A stretch of 12,859 bases of DNA from Candidatus Omnitrophota bacterium (GTDB taxonomy: Bacteria > Omnitrophota > Gorgyraeia > S143-82). Position numbers and translations under genes: made by a program. Positions 6,332 through 12,859 of this stretch are shown one piece after another. The DNA lies in NCBI GenBank assembly GCA_027065215.1, contig JAMOOT010000108.1, positions 1 to 12,859 on the forward strand. The letters run 5' to 3'. How positions within the stretch are numbered: position 1 is the first letter of the stretch; every line of letters begins with the position of its first letter. A model generated the notes under the pieces. The model was not told the origin of the DNA. It did no database searches and saw only the letters and a program-made list of their open reading frames with translations.

Positions 6332-6517
6332 ATGGCAAAAAAGGCAATGGTAGAAAAGTGGAAGAGAGGACCGAAGTTTGAGGTGAGGAAATATAATCGG
6401 TGCCAGATATGTGGTAGGCCACGGGCATATTTAAGTAGGTTTGGCCTGTGCAGGATATGTTTTAGAGAAATGGCCTGGCGGGGAGAGATCCCTGGGGTAA
6501 GGCATGCAAGTTGGTAA
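6332..6517 (+). CDS. rpsN: 30S ribosomal protein S14, type Z (zinc-binding)
   Basis: S14 completes the 30S head near S3, S10 and S19. The 61-residue length and four cysteines C24, C27, C40 and C43 (RCQICGRPRAYLSRFGLCRIC) identify the short zinc-binding type, as opposed to the roughly 100-residue zinc-free type. The end GEIPGVRHASW is typical. The start at ATG 6332 has GGAGGG (6319-6324) seven bases before it. A TTG at 6317 would include this site and adds only five residues. Position between rplE and rpsH is canonical. Confidence 0.98.
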   Translation: MAKKAMVEKWKRGPKFEVRKYNRCQICGRPRAYLSRFGLCRICFREMAWRGEIPGVRHASW

Positions 6518-6529
6518 GGAGGTCGATCT

Positions 6530-6925
6530 ATGAGTATCAGCGATCCGATTGCCGATATGCTTACAGCGATAAGAAATGCGGCTGTAGCCCGCAAGGAAAA
6601 GATAGAGATCCCTGCGTCTAAGTTTAAGCAGAGGATATTAGAAATTTTTCGTGATCATGGATATATTAGGGGATTTAAGTTGATAGATGATAATAAGCAG
6701 GGGATCTTTGAGATATACTTGCGGTATATAGAGGGAGATCCTGCTTTTAGTGAGATAGTAAGGGTCTCAAAGCCTGGTAGAAGGGTGTATGTTAAATTAG
6801 AAGAGATCCCTAATGTCAAGCGAGGCATAGGGATAGCAATTTTGTCTACATCAAAGGGAGTTATGACGAATAAACAGGCTAAGAAAGAACAGGTTGGCGG
6901 GGAATATATTTGTTATATCTATTAA
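6530..6925 (+). CDS. rpsH: 30S ribosomal protein S8
   Basis: S8 is a primary binding protein of 16S rRNA helix 21 and, in Escherichia coli, represses the spc operon by binding a site around the rplE start. The 131-residue product starts MSISDPIADMLTAIRNA and includes KFKQRILEIFRDHGYIRGF (31-49), VSKPGRRVYV (79-88), and the RNA-binding STSKGVMTNKQAKKE (106-120), ending GGEYICYIY. AAGGAGG precedes the ATG. Whether S8 feedback exists here cannot be told from the sequence alone; I see no obvious copy of the helix-21 mimic near rplE. Confidence 0.97.
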   Translation: MSISDPIADMLTAIRNAAVARKEKIEIPASKFKQRILEIFRDHGYIRGFKLIDDNKQGIFEIYLRYIEGDPAFSEIVRVSKPGRRVYVKLEEIPNVKRGIGIAILSTSKGVMTNKQAKKEQVGGEYICYIY

Positions 6926-6937
6926 GGAGAGAGGATA

Positions 6938-7483
6938 ATGTCGAGGATAGGAAGAAAGCCCATATCAATACCGGATAAAGTAACGATTACTGTAGATTCA
7001 TCTAATGTGGTTACTGTGGAAGGGCCTAAAGGGAAGTTGACACTTCAGGTTTCCCCACGGATAAAGGTTGTAGTGGAGGATGGCTGTGTCAGGATTGAGA
7101 GGCCTACTAATTTGAAGATGGATAAGGCATTTCACGGTTTATATAGAAGTTTGATCAACAACATGATAATAGGGGTTACTCAGGGATATAAAAAAGAATT
7201 GGAGATGATTGGTGTAGGTTATAAGGCTCAGTTAAAGGGTAAAGAATTAGTTCTTGACGTTGGTTATTCACATCCAGTAAACTATCAGATCCCTGATGAT
7301 ATCAAGATTGAAACACCTAAACCAACCCAGATAATAGTTGAGGGGATTGATAAACAAAGGGTTGGGCAAATTGCAGCAGAGATTCGGAAGATACGTCCAC
7401 CAGAGCCTTATAAAGGTAAAGGGATACGATATGTTGGTGAGAAGGTGAGACAGAAGGCCGGTAAGGCCGCTGGTAAGAAATAA
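6938..7483 (+). CDS. rplF: 50S ribosomal protein L6
   Basis: L6 lies near the sarcin-ricin loop and the GTPase-associated centre, and is added late in 50S assembly. The 181-residue product is standard. Starts MSRIGRKPISIPDKVTI; the two-domain repeat is visible with VEGPKGKL in the first half, and GVGYKAQLKGKELVLDVGYSHPV (92-114), then PEPYKGKGIRYVGEKVRQKAGK (155-176) in the second. The AAGGAGAG site lies a few bases before the ATG. The spacing to rplR is 19 bases, the largest within the spc part before rplO. Confidence 0.97.
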   Translation: MSRIGRKPISIPDKVTITVDSSNVVTVEGPKGKLTLQVSPRIKVVVEDGCVRIERPTNLKMDKAFHGLYRSLINNMIIGVTQGYKKELEMIGVGYKAQLKGKELVLDVGYSHPVNYQIPDDIKIETPKPTQIIVEGIDKQRVGQIAAEIRKIRPPEPYKGKGIRYVGEKVRQKAGKAAGKK

Positions 7484-7502
7484 TCTTGCAGGAGGAAATC
7501 GT

Positions 7503-7874
7503 ATGGGAATGGACCCCAAATTAAAGCGAAAGAAAAAGGAACGGCGGCATAAGCATATACTTAAGAAGATATTTGGTACAGCAAATAAACCTCGCGTGGT
7601 AGTTTTTCGAAGTTTAAGGCATTTCTATGTTCAGGCAGTGGATGATGAACGAGGTGTGGTGATAACAGGTGCCTCTACATTATCACCTGAAGTTCGGTCT
7701 AATATTGCCTATGGAGGTAACAAGGAAGCCGCTGCCAAAGTGGGCGAACTTGTTGCCAAACGGCTTAGAGAAAAGGGTATAGAAGAGATATGTTTTGACA
7801 GGGCTGGATATAGATATCACGGCCGAGTTAGGGAATGCGCTGAAGCGATGAGGAAAGGAGGAATAAAGTTCTGA
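7503..7874 (+). CDS. rplR: 50S ribosomal protein L18
   Basis: L18 binds 5S rRNA together with L5 and helps attach the 5S particle to 23S rRNA. The 123-residue product has a very basic N-terminal tail (KLKRKKKERRHKHILKK), then KPRVVVFRSLRHFYVQAVDDERG, GASTLSPEVRSNI, and ends with FDRAGYRYHGRVRECAEAMRKGGIKF, the standard C-terminal signature. CAGGAGG precedes the ATG. Its stop overlaps the rpsE start by one base (TGATG), so the two are likely translationally coupled. Confidence 0.97.
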   Translation: MGMDPKLKRKKKERRHKHILKKIFGTANKPRVVVFRSLRHFYVQAVDDERGVVITGASTLSPEVRSNIAYGGNKEAAAKVGELVAKRLREKGIEEICFDRAGYRYHGRVRECAEAMRKGGIKF

Positions 7875-8374
7875 TGGCGGATGTAAAAAAGGAAACTCAA
7901 CAGACCGATGAAATTGTTTATGAGAAGGTACTTCAAATAAAGCGTATAACAAAGGTTACAACAGGCGGTAAAAAGTTATCTTTTTCTGCCTTGGTAGTAG
8001 TTGGAAATGGAAAAGGCAAAGTTGGGTATGCCTTGGGGAAGGCCAACGAAGTGGTAGATGCCATTCGTAAAGGGCTTATGAAGGCACGCCAGAATATGGT
8101 TTGGATACCTGTGAAAGGACATACGATCCCTCATGATGTTGTGGGTGAGTTTGGGGCCTCCAAGGTGATAATGAAACCAGCCTCGCGTGGTACTGGAGTT
8201 ATTGCTGGTGAAGTGGTGCGGGCTTTGTGTGAAGGTGCAGGGATACAAGATATATTGACCAAGTCATTAAAATCTAATACCCCTATTAATTTGATAAAGG
8301 CGGCTATGAATGGATTTTTTAAGTTGAAATTGACTCCACCACCGTCTTTGTCTGATGATGAAAGAGTAGAGTAA
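7874..8374 (+). CDS. rpsE: 30S ribosomal protein S5
   Basis: S5 contributes to decoding accuracy and to mRNA unwinding at the entry channel; spectinomycin-resistance mutations map to its loop. The 166-residue product has an N-terminal extension of about 15 residues, the dsRNA-binding-like region VLQIKRITKVTTGGKKLSFSALVVVGNGKGKVGYALGKANEV (19-60), and the C-terminal TIPHDVVGEFGASKVIMKPASRGTGVIAGEVVRALCEGAGIQDI (84-127). AGGAGG-like AAAGGAGG lies at the end of rplR. After its stop only 15 bases precede rplO, leaving no room for rpmD, which usually stands here. Confidence 0.97.
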   Translation: MADVKKETQQTDEIVYEKVLQIKRITKVTTGGKKLSFSALVVVGNGKGKVGYALGKANEVVDAIRKGLMKARQNMVWIPVKGHTIPHDVVGEFGASKVIMKPASRGTGVIAGEVVRALCEGAGIQDILTKSLKSNTPINLIKAAMNGFFKLKLTPPPSLSDDERVE

Positions 8375-8389
8375 GGAGGACGTTTACTT

Positions 8390-8836
8390 ATGGGAATTAG
8401 TAATATACCTATGCCAAAAGGGGCCAGAACCAGCCCAAAGCGAGTAGGGAGAGGTGTTGGCTCGGGTATGGATAAGACCTCAGGTCGAGGCCATAAAGGA
8501 GCCAAGGCAAGGTCAGGTCCGGGTGTATATCCTGGGTTTGAAGGAGGTCAGATGCCTTTGTTGCGGCGTATCCCTAAACGGGGTTTTAATAACCGGGCCT
8601 TTGCGGAGAAATACAGTATAATCAATGTGGGGAAGTTGGCTGATTTGTTTAAATCAGGGCAAGAGATTACCCCAGAATTATTATTGGAAAAAGGGTTGGT
8701 GAAAAAACGCACGAAAGTAAAGTTGTTAGGCAATGGTGAAATAGGGATCGCTTTAAAGATAAAGGTTCATAAGGCCTCCTCTTCAGCAATTGAAAAGGTA
8801 AAACAGGCTGGAGGAGAAATAGAAATAATAAAATAG
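8390..8836 (+). CDS. rplO: 50S ribosomal protein L15
   Basis: L15 is an internal 50S protein that bridges several 23S rRNA domains and supports late assembly. The 148-residue protein has the glycine and basic-rich N-terminal half: RTSPKRVGRGVGSGMDKTSGRGHKGAKARSG (13-43), then GFEGGQMPLLRRIPKRGFNN (49-68). The C-terminal globular part follows (INVGKLADLF, KVKLLGNGEI). The N-terminus MGISNIPMPKGA differs mildly from the common MKLHDLKPAPGS but aligns in place. AAGGAGG lies before the ATG. It directly follows rpsE because L30 is absent. Confidence 0.96.
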   Translation: MGISNIPMPKGARTSPKRVGRGVGSGMDKTSGRGHKGAKARSGPGVYPGFEGGQMPLLRRIPKRGFNNRAFAEKYSIINVGKLADLFKSGQEITPELLLEKGLVKKRTKVKLLGNGEIGIALKIKVHKASSSAIEKVKQAGGEIEIIK

Positions 8837-8857
8837 TTTGTTTACCTGAAAAGATAA

Positions 8858-10189
8858 ATGCTCAAGGCATTCGCAAACATATTTAAGATAGAGGACTTAA
8901 GGAAAAAAGTTATTATTACCTTAGGTCTTCTTATTGTATACCGTATTGGGGCTTATATCCCTATCCCGGGCATAGATAGTTTAAGATTGGCTCAGATATT
9001 TGATAATATGGCTAAACAGGCCGGAGGAGGCCTTTTTGGATTGATGAATTTGTTCTCAGGTGGGGCATTGCGAAGGGCTACTATTTTTGCACTGGGAGTA
9101 ATGCCGTATATCTCCGTATCTATTATCCTACAACTTTTAACACCTGTTATTCCCAAATTGGAACAGTTGTCGAAGGAAGGGGCTACTGGGTACCGACAGA
9201 TACTTCAATATACCCGTTATGGAACAGTATTGCTATGCCTTTTGCAGGCCTATTTTATTGCGCTGTATTTAGAGAATGGAATTGGCGGAGAGAGTGTGGT
9301 TTTATTCCCTGGTTGGGGGTTTAGGATAATGACGATGATATCCTTGACTACAGGCACGGCGTTTATAATGTGGTTAGGGGAACAGATACAGGAGTATGGA
9401 ATTGGCAATGGGATATCACTTATAATTACTGCAGGGATACTTTCCCGTATGCCAGCCGCTGTGTATCAATTATATACCCTTGCTCGCACAGGTCAAATGC
9501 GGCCAGAGATTGTGGTATTTTTATTGGTAATGTTGTTTGCTGTTGTTTGGTTTGTTACTGCTATTACACAGGGACAGAGGAAGATACCAGTTCAGTATGC
9601 AAGAAAAGTAAGTGGGACCAGGGTTGTTGGAGGACAGAGTTCGTATATACCTTTGCGTGTTAACCAAGCAAGTGTTATGCCTATTATCTTTGCCCAGTCT
9701 GTATTATTATTCCCTGCTACGTTGGCAAGTTTTGGTATTAGATTCGGTGTAGATAAGGTTGCGAGTTGGTTAAGAAGAGGTGATATGACCTATATAATTG
9801 TGTATTCAATATTGATAATCTTTTTCACCTTTTTTTATACTCAAATTATATTTCGGCCACTGGATATAGCTGATAATCTTAAGAAATATGGAGGTTTTAT
9901 TCCGGGAGTTAGGCCAGGAAGGCCAACAGCAGAGTATCTTTACGATGTAATGATAAAGGTGACCACTATAGGGGCCATATTTTTGGCTGTAATTGCGATT
10001 ATGCCAATGCTTTTAAGTCGTTGGCTAAACATACCATACCTGGTTGCTCAATTCTTTGGTGGGACAGGTATATTGATAGTTGTAGGTGTTTTGTTAGATA
10101 CGATTAGGCAGATAGAGTCTCACCTGTTAATGCGTCATTATGATGGTTTCCTGCGGTCTGGTAGGATAAGAGGAAGGAGATATGGATGA
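8858..10189 (+). CDS. secY: Protein translocase subunit SecY
   Basis: SecY is the channel-forming subunit of the SecYEG translocon in the inner membrane, passing secreted proteins and inserting membrane proteins. The 443-residue product has ten predicted membrane segments at about 16-36, 73-95, 118-138, 156-174, 183-203, 217-237, 270-290, 312-332, 367-386 and 395-414. The plug region follows segment 1 (residues 60-70, FGLMNLFSGGA). The conserved cytoplasmic loop GGFIPGVRPGRPT (345-357) and C-terminal YDGFLRSGRIRGR are present. The start MLKAFANIFK is typical, but no Shine-Dalgarno match is visible in the 21 bases after rplO, so initiation may be weak or coupled. Stop overlaps adk. Confidence 0.98.
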   Translation: MLKAFANIFKIEDLRKKVIITLGLLIVYRIGAYIPIPGIDSLRLAQIFDNMAKQAGGGLFGLMNLFSGGALRRATIFALGVMPYISVSIILQLLTPVIPKLEQLSKEGATGYRQILQYTRYGTVLLCLLQAYFIALYLENGIGGESVVLFPGWGFRIMTMISLTTGTAFIMWLGEQIQEYGIGNGISLIITAGILSRMPAAVYQLYTLARTGQMRPEIVVFLLVMLFAVVWFVTAITQGQRKIPVQYARKVSGTRVVGGQSSYIPLRVNQASVMPIIFAQSVLLFPATLASFGIRFGVDKVASWLRRGDMTYIIVYSILIIFFTFFYTQIIFRPLDIADNLKKYGGFIPGVRPGRPTAEYLYDVMIKVTTIGAIFLAVIAIMPMLLSRWLNIPYLVAQFFGGTGILIVVGVLLDTIRQIESHLLMRHYDGFLRSGRIRGRRYG

Positions 10190-10845
10190 TGGAAAAGATT
10201 AATCTGGTACTGTTAGGCCCTCCGGGTGCAGGTAAAGGGACACAAGCGGAGATATTAAGAGAGAGATTAAGTTTAGAGCATCTTTCAACCGGAGACATAC
10301 TCCGTGCTGAAATGAAAAAAGGTAGTGAATTGGGGCAGAAGGCCAAGGAGTTTGTTGAAAGCGGACAATTAGTACCAGATGAGATCATAATAGGTATGAT
10401 AAGGGAGAGGCTTAAAGCAATACCTGATGAAAAAAAAGGGTTTTTGCTGGATGGGTTTCCTCGTACTGTAGCTCAAGCACAGGCTTTGGACGATTTGTTG
10501 CAGGAATTAGGACAAAAACTTACAGCAGTGATATATCTGAAGGTCTCTTGGGAAGTAGTGAAGATGAGATTGACCGGTAGGTTGATATGTCGGAGTTGTG
10601 GGGCTATATATCACAAGATAAATAAACCACCTAAGGAAGATATGAGATGCGATCTCTGTGGAGGAGATCTGTACCAAAGGGAGGACGATAAGGAAGAGGT
10701 TATTAAAAAGAGATTTGATGTATATACCCAGCAAACAGCACCATTGATAGAATTCTACAGAGAGAAAGGGATTCTGTACGAAGTCAATAGTGAAACTTCA
10801 CCTGAAGATACCTACCACCAGATATCGGAAATATTGTCTCAATAA
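10186..10845 (+). CDS. adk: Adenylate kinase, zinc-containing LID form
   Basis: Adenylate kinase interconverts ATP + AMP and 2 ADP in the cytoplasm. The 219-residue protein is the long-LID type. The P-loop GPPGAGKGT is at 11-19, the AMP-binding STGDILR at 34-40, and DGFPRT at 89-94. The LID carries four cysteines, C135/C138 and C155/C158, that would bind zinc, as in Bacillus-type enzymes. Two ATGs are adjacent (10186 and 10189); the first overlaps the secY stop, so coupling is likely, and AGGAGA lies just upstream. The order secY-adk-map is widespread in bacterial spc clusters. Confidence 0.98.
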   Translation: MMEKINLVLLGPPGAGKGTQAEILRERLSLEHLSTGDILRAEMKKGSELGQKAKEFVESGQLVPDEIIIGMIRERLKAIPDEKKGFLLDGFPRTVAQAQALDDLLQELGQKLTAVIYLKVSWEVVKMRLTGRLICRSCGAIYHKINKPPKEDMRCDLCGGDLYQREDDKEEVIKKRFDVYTQQTAPLIEFYREKGILYEVNSETSPEDTYHQISEILSQ

Positions 10846-10858
10846 CTTGATTTAAGAA

Positions 10859-11605
10859 ATGATTAAATTGAAAGGCCCTGCAGATGTAGAGGGGATTCGT
10901 TCCGCAGGACGGATAATACATCAGATTTTTCAACTCTTGTCTGAGAGAATAAAACCCGGAGTAAGTACTTGGGATTTAGATCAATTCATAGAGAAATATA
11001 TTGTTTCTCATGGTGGTAGGCCTGCGTTTAAGGGCTATCGCGGGTTTCCTGCTGCCAGCTGTATATCAGTTAATGAGGAAGTGGTTCATGGCATACCATC
11101 TGAGAAGAAGGTATTGAAAGAAGGAGACATCGTTGGAGTAGATATTGGGGTTGAAAAAGACAGTTATTATGCTGATGCAGCCTATACATTTGCAGTAGGG
11201 CAGGTAAGTGAAGAGGATGAGAGACTAATGCAAATAACGCATTATGCCTTGATGCGGGCAATAGAGAAGGCCAAAACCGCTCGACGAATAGGAGATATTT
11301 CTTATGTGATCCAGCGAACCGTTGAAAGAGAAGGATTTTCCGTTGTCAGGGAGTTTGTAGGACATGGGGTTGGGTTTGAGATACACGAGCCCCCAATGGT
11401 ACCAAATTATGGGAGACCTGGAACAGGGGAGAAAATTAAACCAGGTCTGGTTTTGGCAATAGAACCGATGGTTAATGCTGGCACATGGGAAGTAGTAATA
11501 GACCCACACGACAACTGGACTGTTCGCACTAAGGATAGAAAGAAAAGCGCCCATTACGAGCATACCATTGCTATCTTAGAAGGAGAAGTTCAAATACTGA
11601 CCTGA
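10859..11605 (+). CDS. map: Type I methionine aminopeptidase
   Basis: This cytosolic metallo-enzyme removes the initiator methionine from new proteins with small second residues. The 248-residue length is that of the short bacterial type Ia. The metal ligands can all be assigned: D95 and D106 (VDIGVEKDSYYADAA), H169 (GHGVGFEIHEPP), E202 (AIEPMVNAG) and E234 (HYEHTIAI), with substrate-side H77 (VVHGIP) and H176. The gene follows adk by 13 bases. No clear Shine-Dalgarno lies before ATG 10859, so translation may depend on adk. In most spc clusters infA and rpmJ follow; here they do not. Confidence 0.98.
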   Translation: MIKLKGPADVEGIRSAGRIIHQIFQLLSERIKPGVSTWDLDQFIEKYIVSHGGRPAFKGYRGFPAASCISVNEEVVHGIPSEKKVLKEGDIVGVDIGVEKDSYYADAAYTFAVGQVSEEDERLMQITHYALMRAIEKAKTARRIGDISYVIQRTVEREGFSVVREFVGHGVGFEIHEPPMVPNYGRPGTGEKIKPGLVLAIEPMVNAGTWEVVIDPHDNWTVRTKDRKKSAHYEHTIAILEGEVQILT

Positions 11606-11640
11606 CTGGTGTGTATTAGGGACCTTCTTTATTCTTTATA

Positions 11641-11658
11641 TAGATTTAATCAAATCTA
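11641..11658 (+). repeat. Small AT-rich inverted repeat after map
   Basis: TAGATTT (11641-11647) and AAATCTA (11652-11658) form a perfect 7-bp inverted repeat with a 4-base loop. Neither strand has a following T-run, and the stem is A/T-rich, so it is at best a weak terminator for the map transcript. It could also be a binding site for a regulator or simply chance. Confidence 0.3.
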
Positions 11659-11690
11659 GGTTATTGTGCAATAGGCTTATACTCTATTCC

Positions 11691-11718
11691 TTATTGAAGG
11701 CCTCGGGTATGGTATAAT
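11691..11718 (+). promoter_or_regulatory. Probable extended -10 promoter for acylphosphatase and ligA
   Basis: A perfect TATAAT at 11713-11718 is preceded by TG one base away (TGG-TATAAT, 11710-11718), an extended -10 element recognised by the housekeeping sigma factor. The best -35-like sequence, TTATTG at 11691-11696, has 16-base spacing but a poor match, as is common for extended -10 promoters. Initiation would fall at about 11725, some 30 bases before the acylphosphatase ATG. Just downstream, ATCTTCTAAGAT forms a tiny palindrome near the expected start of transcription. Confidence 0.55.
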
Positions 11719-11755
11719 CTTCTAAGATGATCCAGGCAGGAGGAGATAGTAAGTT

Positions 11756-12031
11756 ATGAAGCAGCATATCATCTTTTCAGGTACAGTGCAAGGAGTTGGA
11801 TTTAGATATACCTCGCAGGTATTGGCCCGAAGGTGGGGACTTTCGGGTTGGGTAAGGAATCTCCGTGATGGCCGGGTTGAGATGTTTCTTGAAGGAGAGC
11901 CAGAGCAAATTAAGGATTTTCTTCATGATTTAGAACGGCATTTTTTAGGATATATTCGGGATATCCAATATCTAAAAGATGCAGATTCCATACCTTCTCA
12001 AGTAGGGTTTCATATCTTACCGACGATCTAA
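11756..12031 (+). CDS. acyP: Acylphosphatase
   Basis: Acylphosphatases hydrolyse the mixed anhydride bond of acyl phosphates such as acetyl or carbamoyl phosphate. The 91-residue product has the family length and the signature GTVQGVGFRY (9-18), with the catalytic arginine R17 and the second catalytic residue N35 in GWVRN, spaced 18 residues apart as in characterised enzymes, then VEMFLEGEPEQIKDFLHDLE. AGGAGGAGA lies at 11738-11746. The gene stands alone between map and ligA and has its own promoter-like element; its physiological role in bacteria is not settled. The pairing with ligA may only reflect a shared transcript. Confidence 0.94.
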   Translation: MKQHIIFSGTVQGVGFRYTSQVLARRWGLSGWVRNLRDGRVEMFLEGEPEQIKDFLHDLERHFLGYIRDIQYLKDADSIPSQVGFHILPTI

Positions 12032-12078
12032 GGATTTATAAGCGCTAAGGATAGGGATTAGTGGAGGAGTAGTTGATT
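12032..12078 (+). promoter_or_regulatory. Short gap with ribosome-binding site for ligA
   Basis: The 47-base spacer contains GGAGGAG at 12063-12069, the ribosome-binding site of ligA. I see no promoter or terminator in it. Spacing from GGAGG is 11 bases to the chosen ATG and 5 bases to an in-frame TTG at 12073, so the TTG is a possible alternative start adding two residues. Confidence 0.5.
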
Positions 12079-12859
12079 ATGACCAAGCAAGAAGCAAAGC
12101 AACGTATAGAACAATTAAGAGAAAAGGTCAATCGCCATAATTATCTCTACTATGTCTTGGCTAAGCCTGAGATAAGCGATTATGAGTATGATATGCTTCT
12201 TAAAGAGTTGCAAAGACTGGAGAAAGAGTTTCCAGAGTTCATTACACCCGATTCTCCTACGCAGAGAGTCGGGGCCTTACCTGAGAGGCCCACATTCGAG
12301 GTTTTTGAGCATAATCCGCGTATGTATTCATTAGATAATGTATATTCCTTTGATGAATTTAAGGAATGGGTGGATCGAATTGAAAAAATTGTTGGATTTA
12401 TCCCAGAGTTTAGTTGTGAATTAAAGATAGACGGTGTAGGGATATCGATTATATACGAAAATGGCGTATTTGTTCGGGCTGTGACACGTGGGGACGGTTA
12501 TAGGGGAGAGGACATTACACCTAATGCTAAGACTATTCGAGAATTGCCCTTGCGGTTGAAAACTGATAACCCTCCAATTTACTTGGATATAAGAGGCGAA
12601 GTCTACATACGGAGAGAAGATTTTCAGAAGATGAATCAAGAAAGATTAGATCAGGGCCAAGATGCATTTGCTAACCCACGTAATGCCACAGCAGGTTCCC
12701 TTAAATTATTAGATGCCCGGGAAGTTGCTAAGCGGAATCTTCATTTCTTTTGTCATTCCTTCGGTAGGGTGGTTGGGAGAGAATATCGATCTCAATGGGA
12801 ATTTTTGGATGATGTTTCATCTATGTTGGTTCCGGTGGAACCTAATAGGAGACTGTGTA
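12079..12859 (+). CDS. ligA: NAD+-dependent DNA ligase LigA (5' part, continues past window)
   Basis: LigA seals nicks in DNA during replication and repair using NAD+. The open frame runs 260 codons to the window end, about the first 40 percent of a protein of roughly 670 residues. Visible are the Ia domain (NYLYYVLAKPEISDYEYD, 21-38), TPDSPTQRVG (56-65), the nucleotidyltransferase motif with the adenylated lysine K116 (CELKIDGV), TRGDGYRGEDIT (136-147), RGEVYI (172-177) and ANPRNATAGSL (198-208). The segment usually reading HxxPMLSLDN reads HNPRMYSLDN (78-87), so a normally conserved proline is arginine here. Later OB, zinc, HhH and BRCT domains cannot be judged. A TTG two codons upstream is an alternative start. 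Confidence 0.97.
   Translation, partial: MTKQEAKQRIEQLREKVNRHNYLYYVLAKPEISDYEYDMLLKELQRLEKEFPEFITPDSPTQRVGALPERPTFEVFEHNPRMYSLDNVYSFDEFKEWVDRIEKIVGFIPEFSCELKIDGVGISIIYENGVFVRAVTRGDGYRGEDITPNAKTIRELPLRLKTDNPPIYLDIRGEVYIRREDFQKMNQERLDQGQDAFANPRNATAGSLKLLDAREVAKRNLHFFCHSFGRVVGREYRSQWEFLDDVSSMLVPVEPNRRLC

Noticed and set aside
8131..8505. 124-codon open frame on the - strand across rpsE-rplO
   Set aside because: Antisense shadow of two conserved ribosomal genes; no family resemblance and no ribosome-binding site noted.
9370..9663. 97-codon + strand frame inside secY
   Set aside because: Out-of-frame shadow of secY, with no domain and odd cysteine/tyrosine-rich composition.

Overview
This window is a bacterial ribosomal-protein super-operon (S10-spc type), every gene on the + strand, followed by a short unrelated-looking tail. 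The genes are bacterial rather than archaeal or eukaryotic: adk, map and secY follow the spc cluster, Shine-Dalgarno sites are strong and of AGGAGG type, L16/L29/S17/L14/L24 have the bacterial order and lengths, and an NAD+-dependent DNA ligase is present. Base composition is moderately AT-rich and AUA is a common isoleucine codon even in ribosomal genes. The phylum cannot be fixed by eye. The absence of rpmD, the zinc forms of S14 and L24, and the codon usage argue against Enterobacteria-like groups and fit an uncultured or deep-branching bacterial lineage.

Layout: 1-258 is the 3' end of rpsJ (S10). A 122-base non-coding leader (259-380) contains hairpins and a segment that can pair with the rplC ribosome-binding site. 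From 381 to 8836 lies the packed run rplC-rplD-rplW-rplB-rpsS-rplV-rpsC-rplP-rpmC-rpsQ (S10 operon) and rplN-rplX-rplE-rpsN-rpsH-rplF-rplR-rpsE-rplO (spc operon), with gaps of 1-19 bases or ATGA/TGATG overlaps. rpmD (L30), normally between rpsE and rplO, is missing. secY, adk and map follow (8858-11605).

After map the usual infA-rpmJ-rpsM-rpsK-rpsD-rpoA-rplQ block does not appear. A 150-base gap with an extended -10 promoter leads to an acylphosphatase gene (11756-12031) and then the 5' part of ligA (12079 to the window end, incomplete).

Together the genes supply the core of both ribosomal subunits (the L3/L4/L22/L23/L29/L24 exit-tunnel and early-assembly set, the L5/L18 5S rRNA group, the S3/S5/S8/S14/S19 head and body set), the translocon pore that accepts nascent membrane proteins (SecY), adenylate balance (Adk) and N-terminal methionine removal (Map). 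I see no mobile element, CRISPR array, tRNA, rRNA or obviously novel system. The most interesting non-coding feature is the rpsJ-rplC leader; the most interesting gene-content points are the lost rpmD and the break after map.
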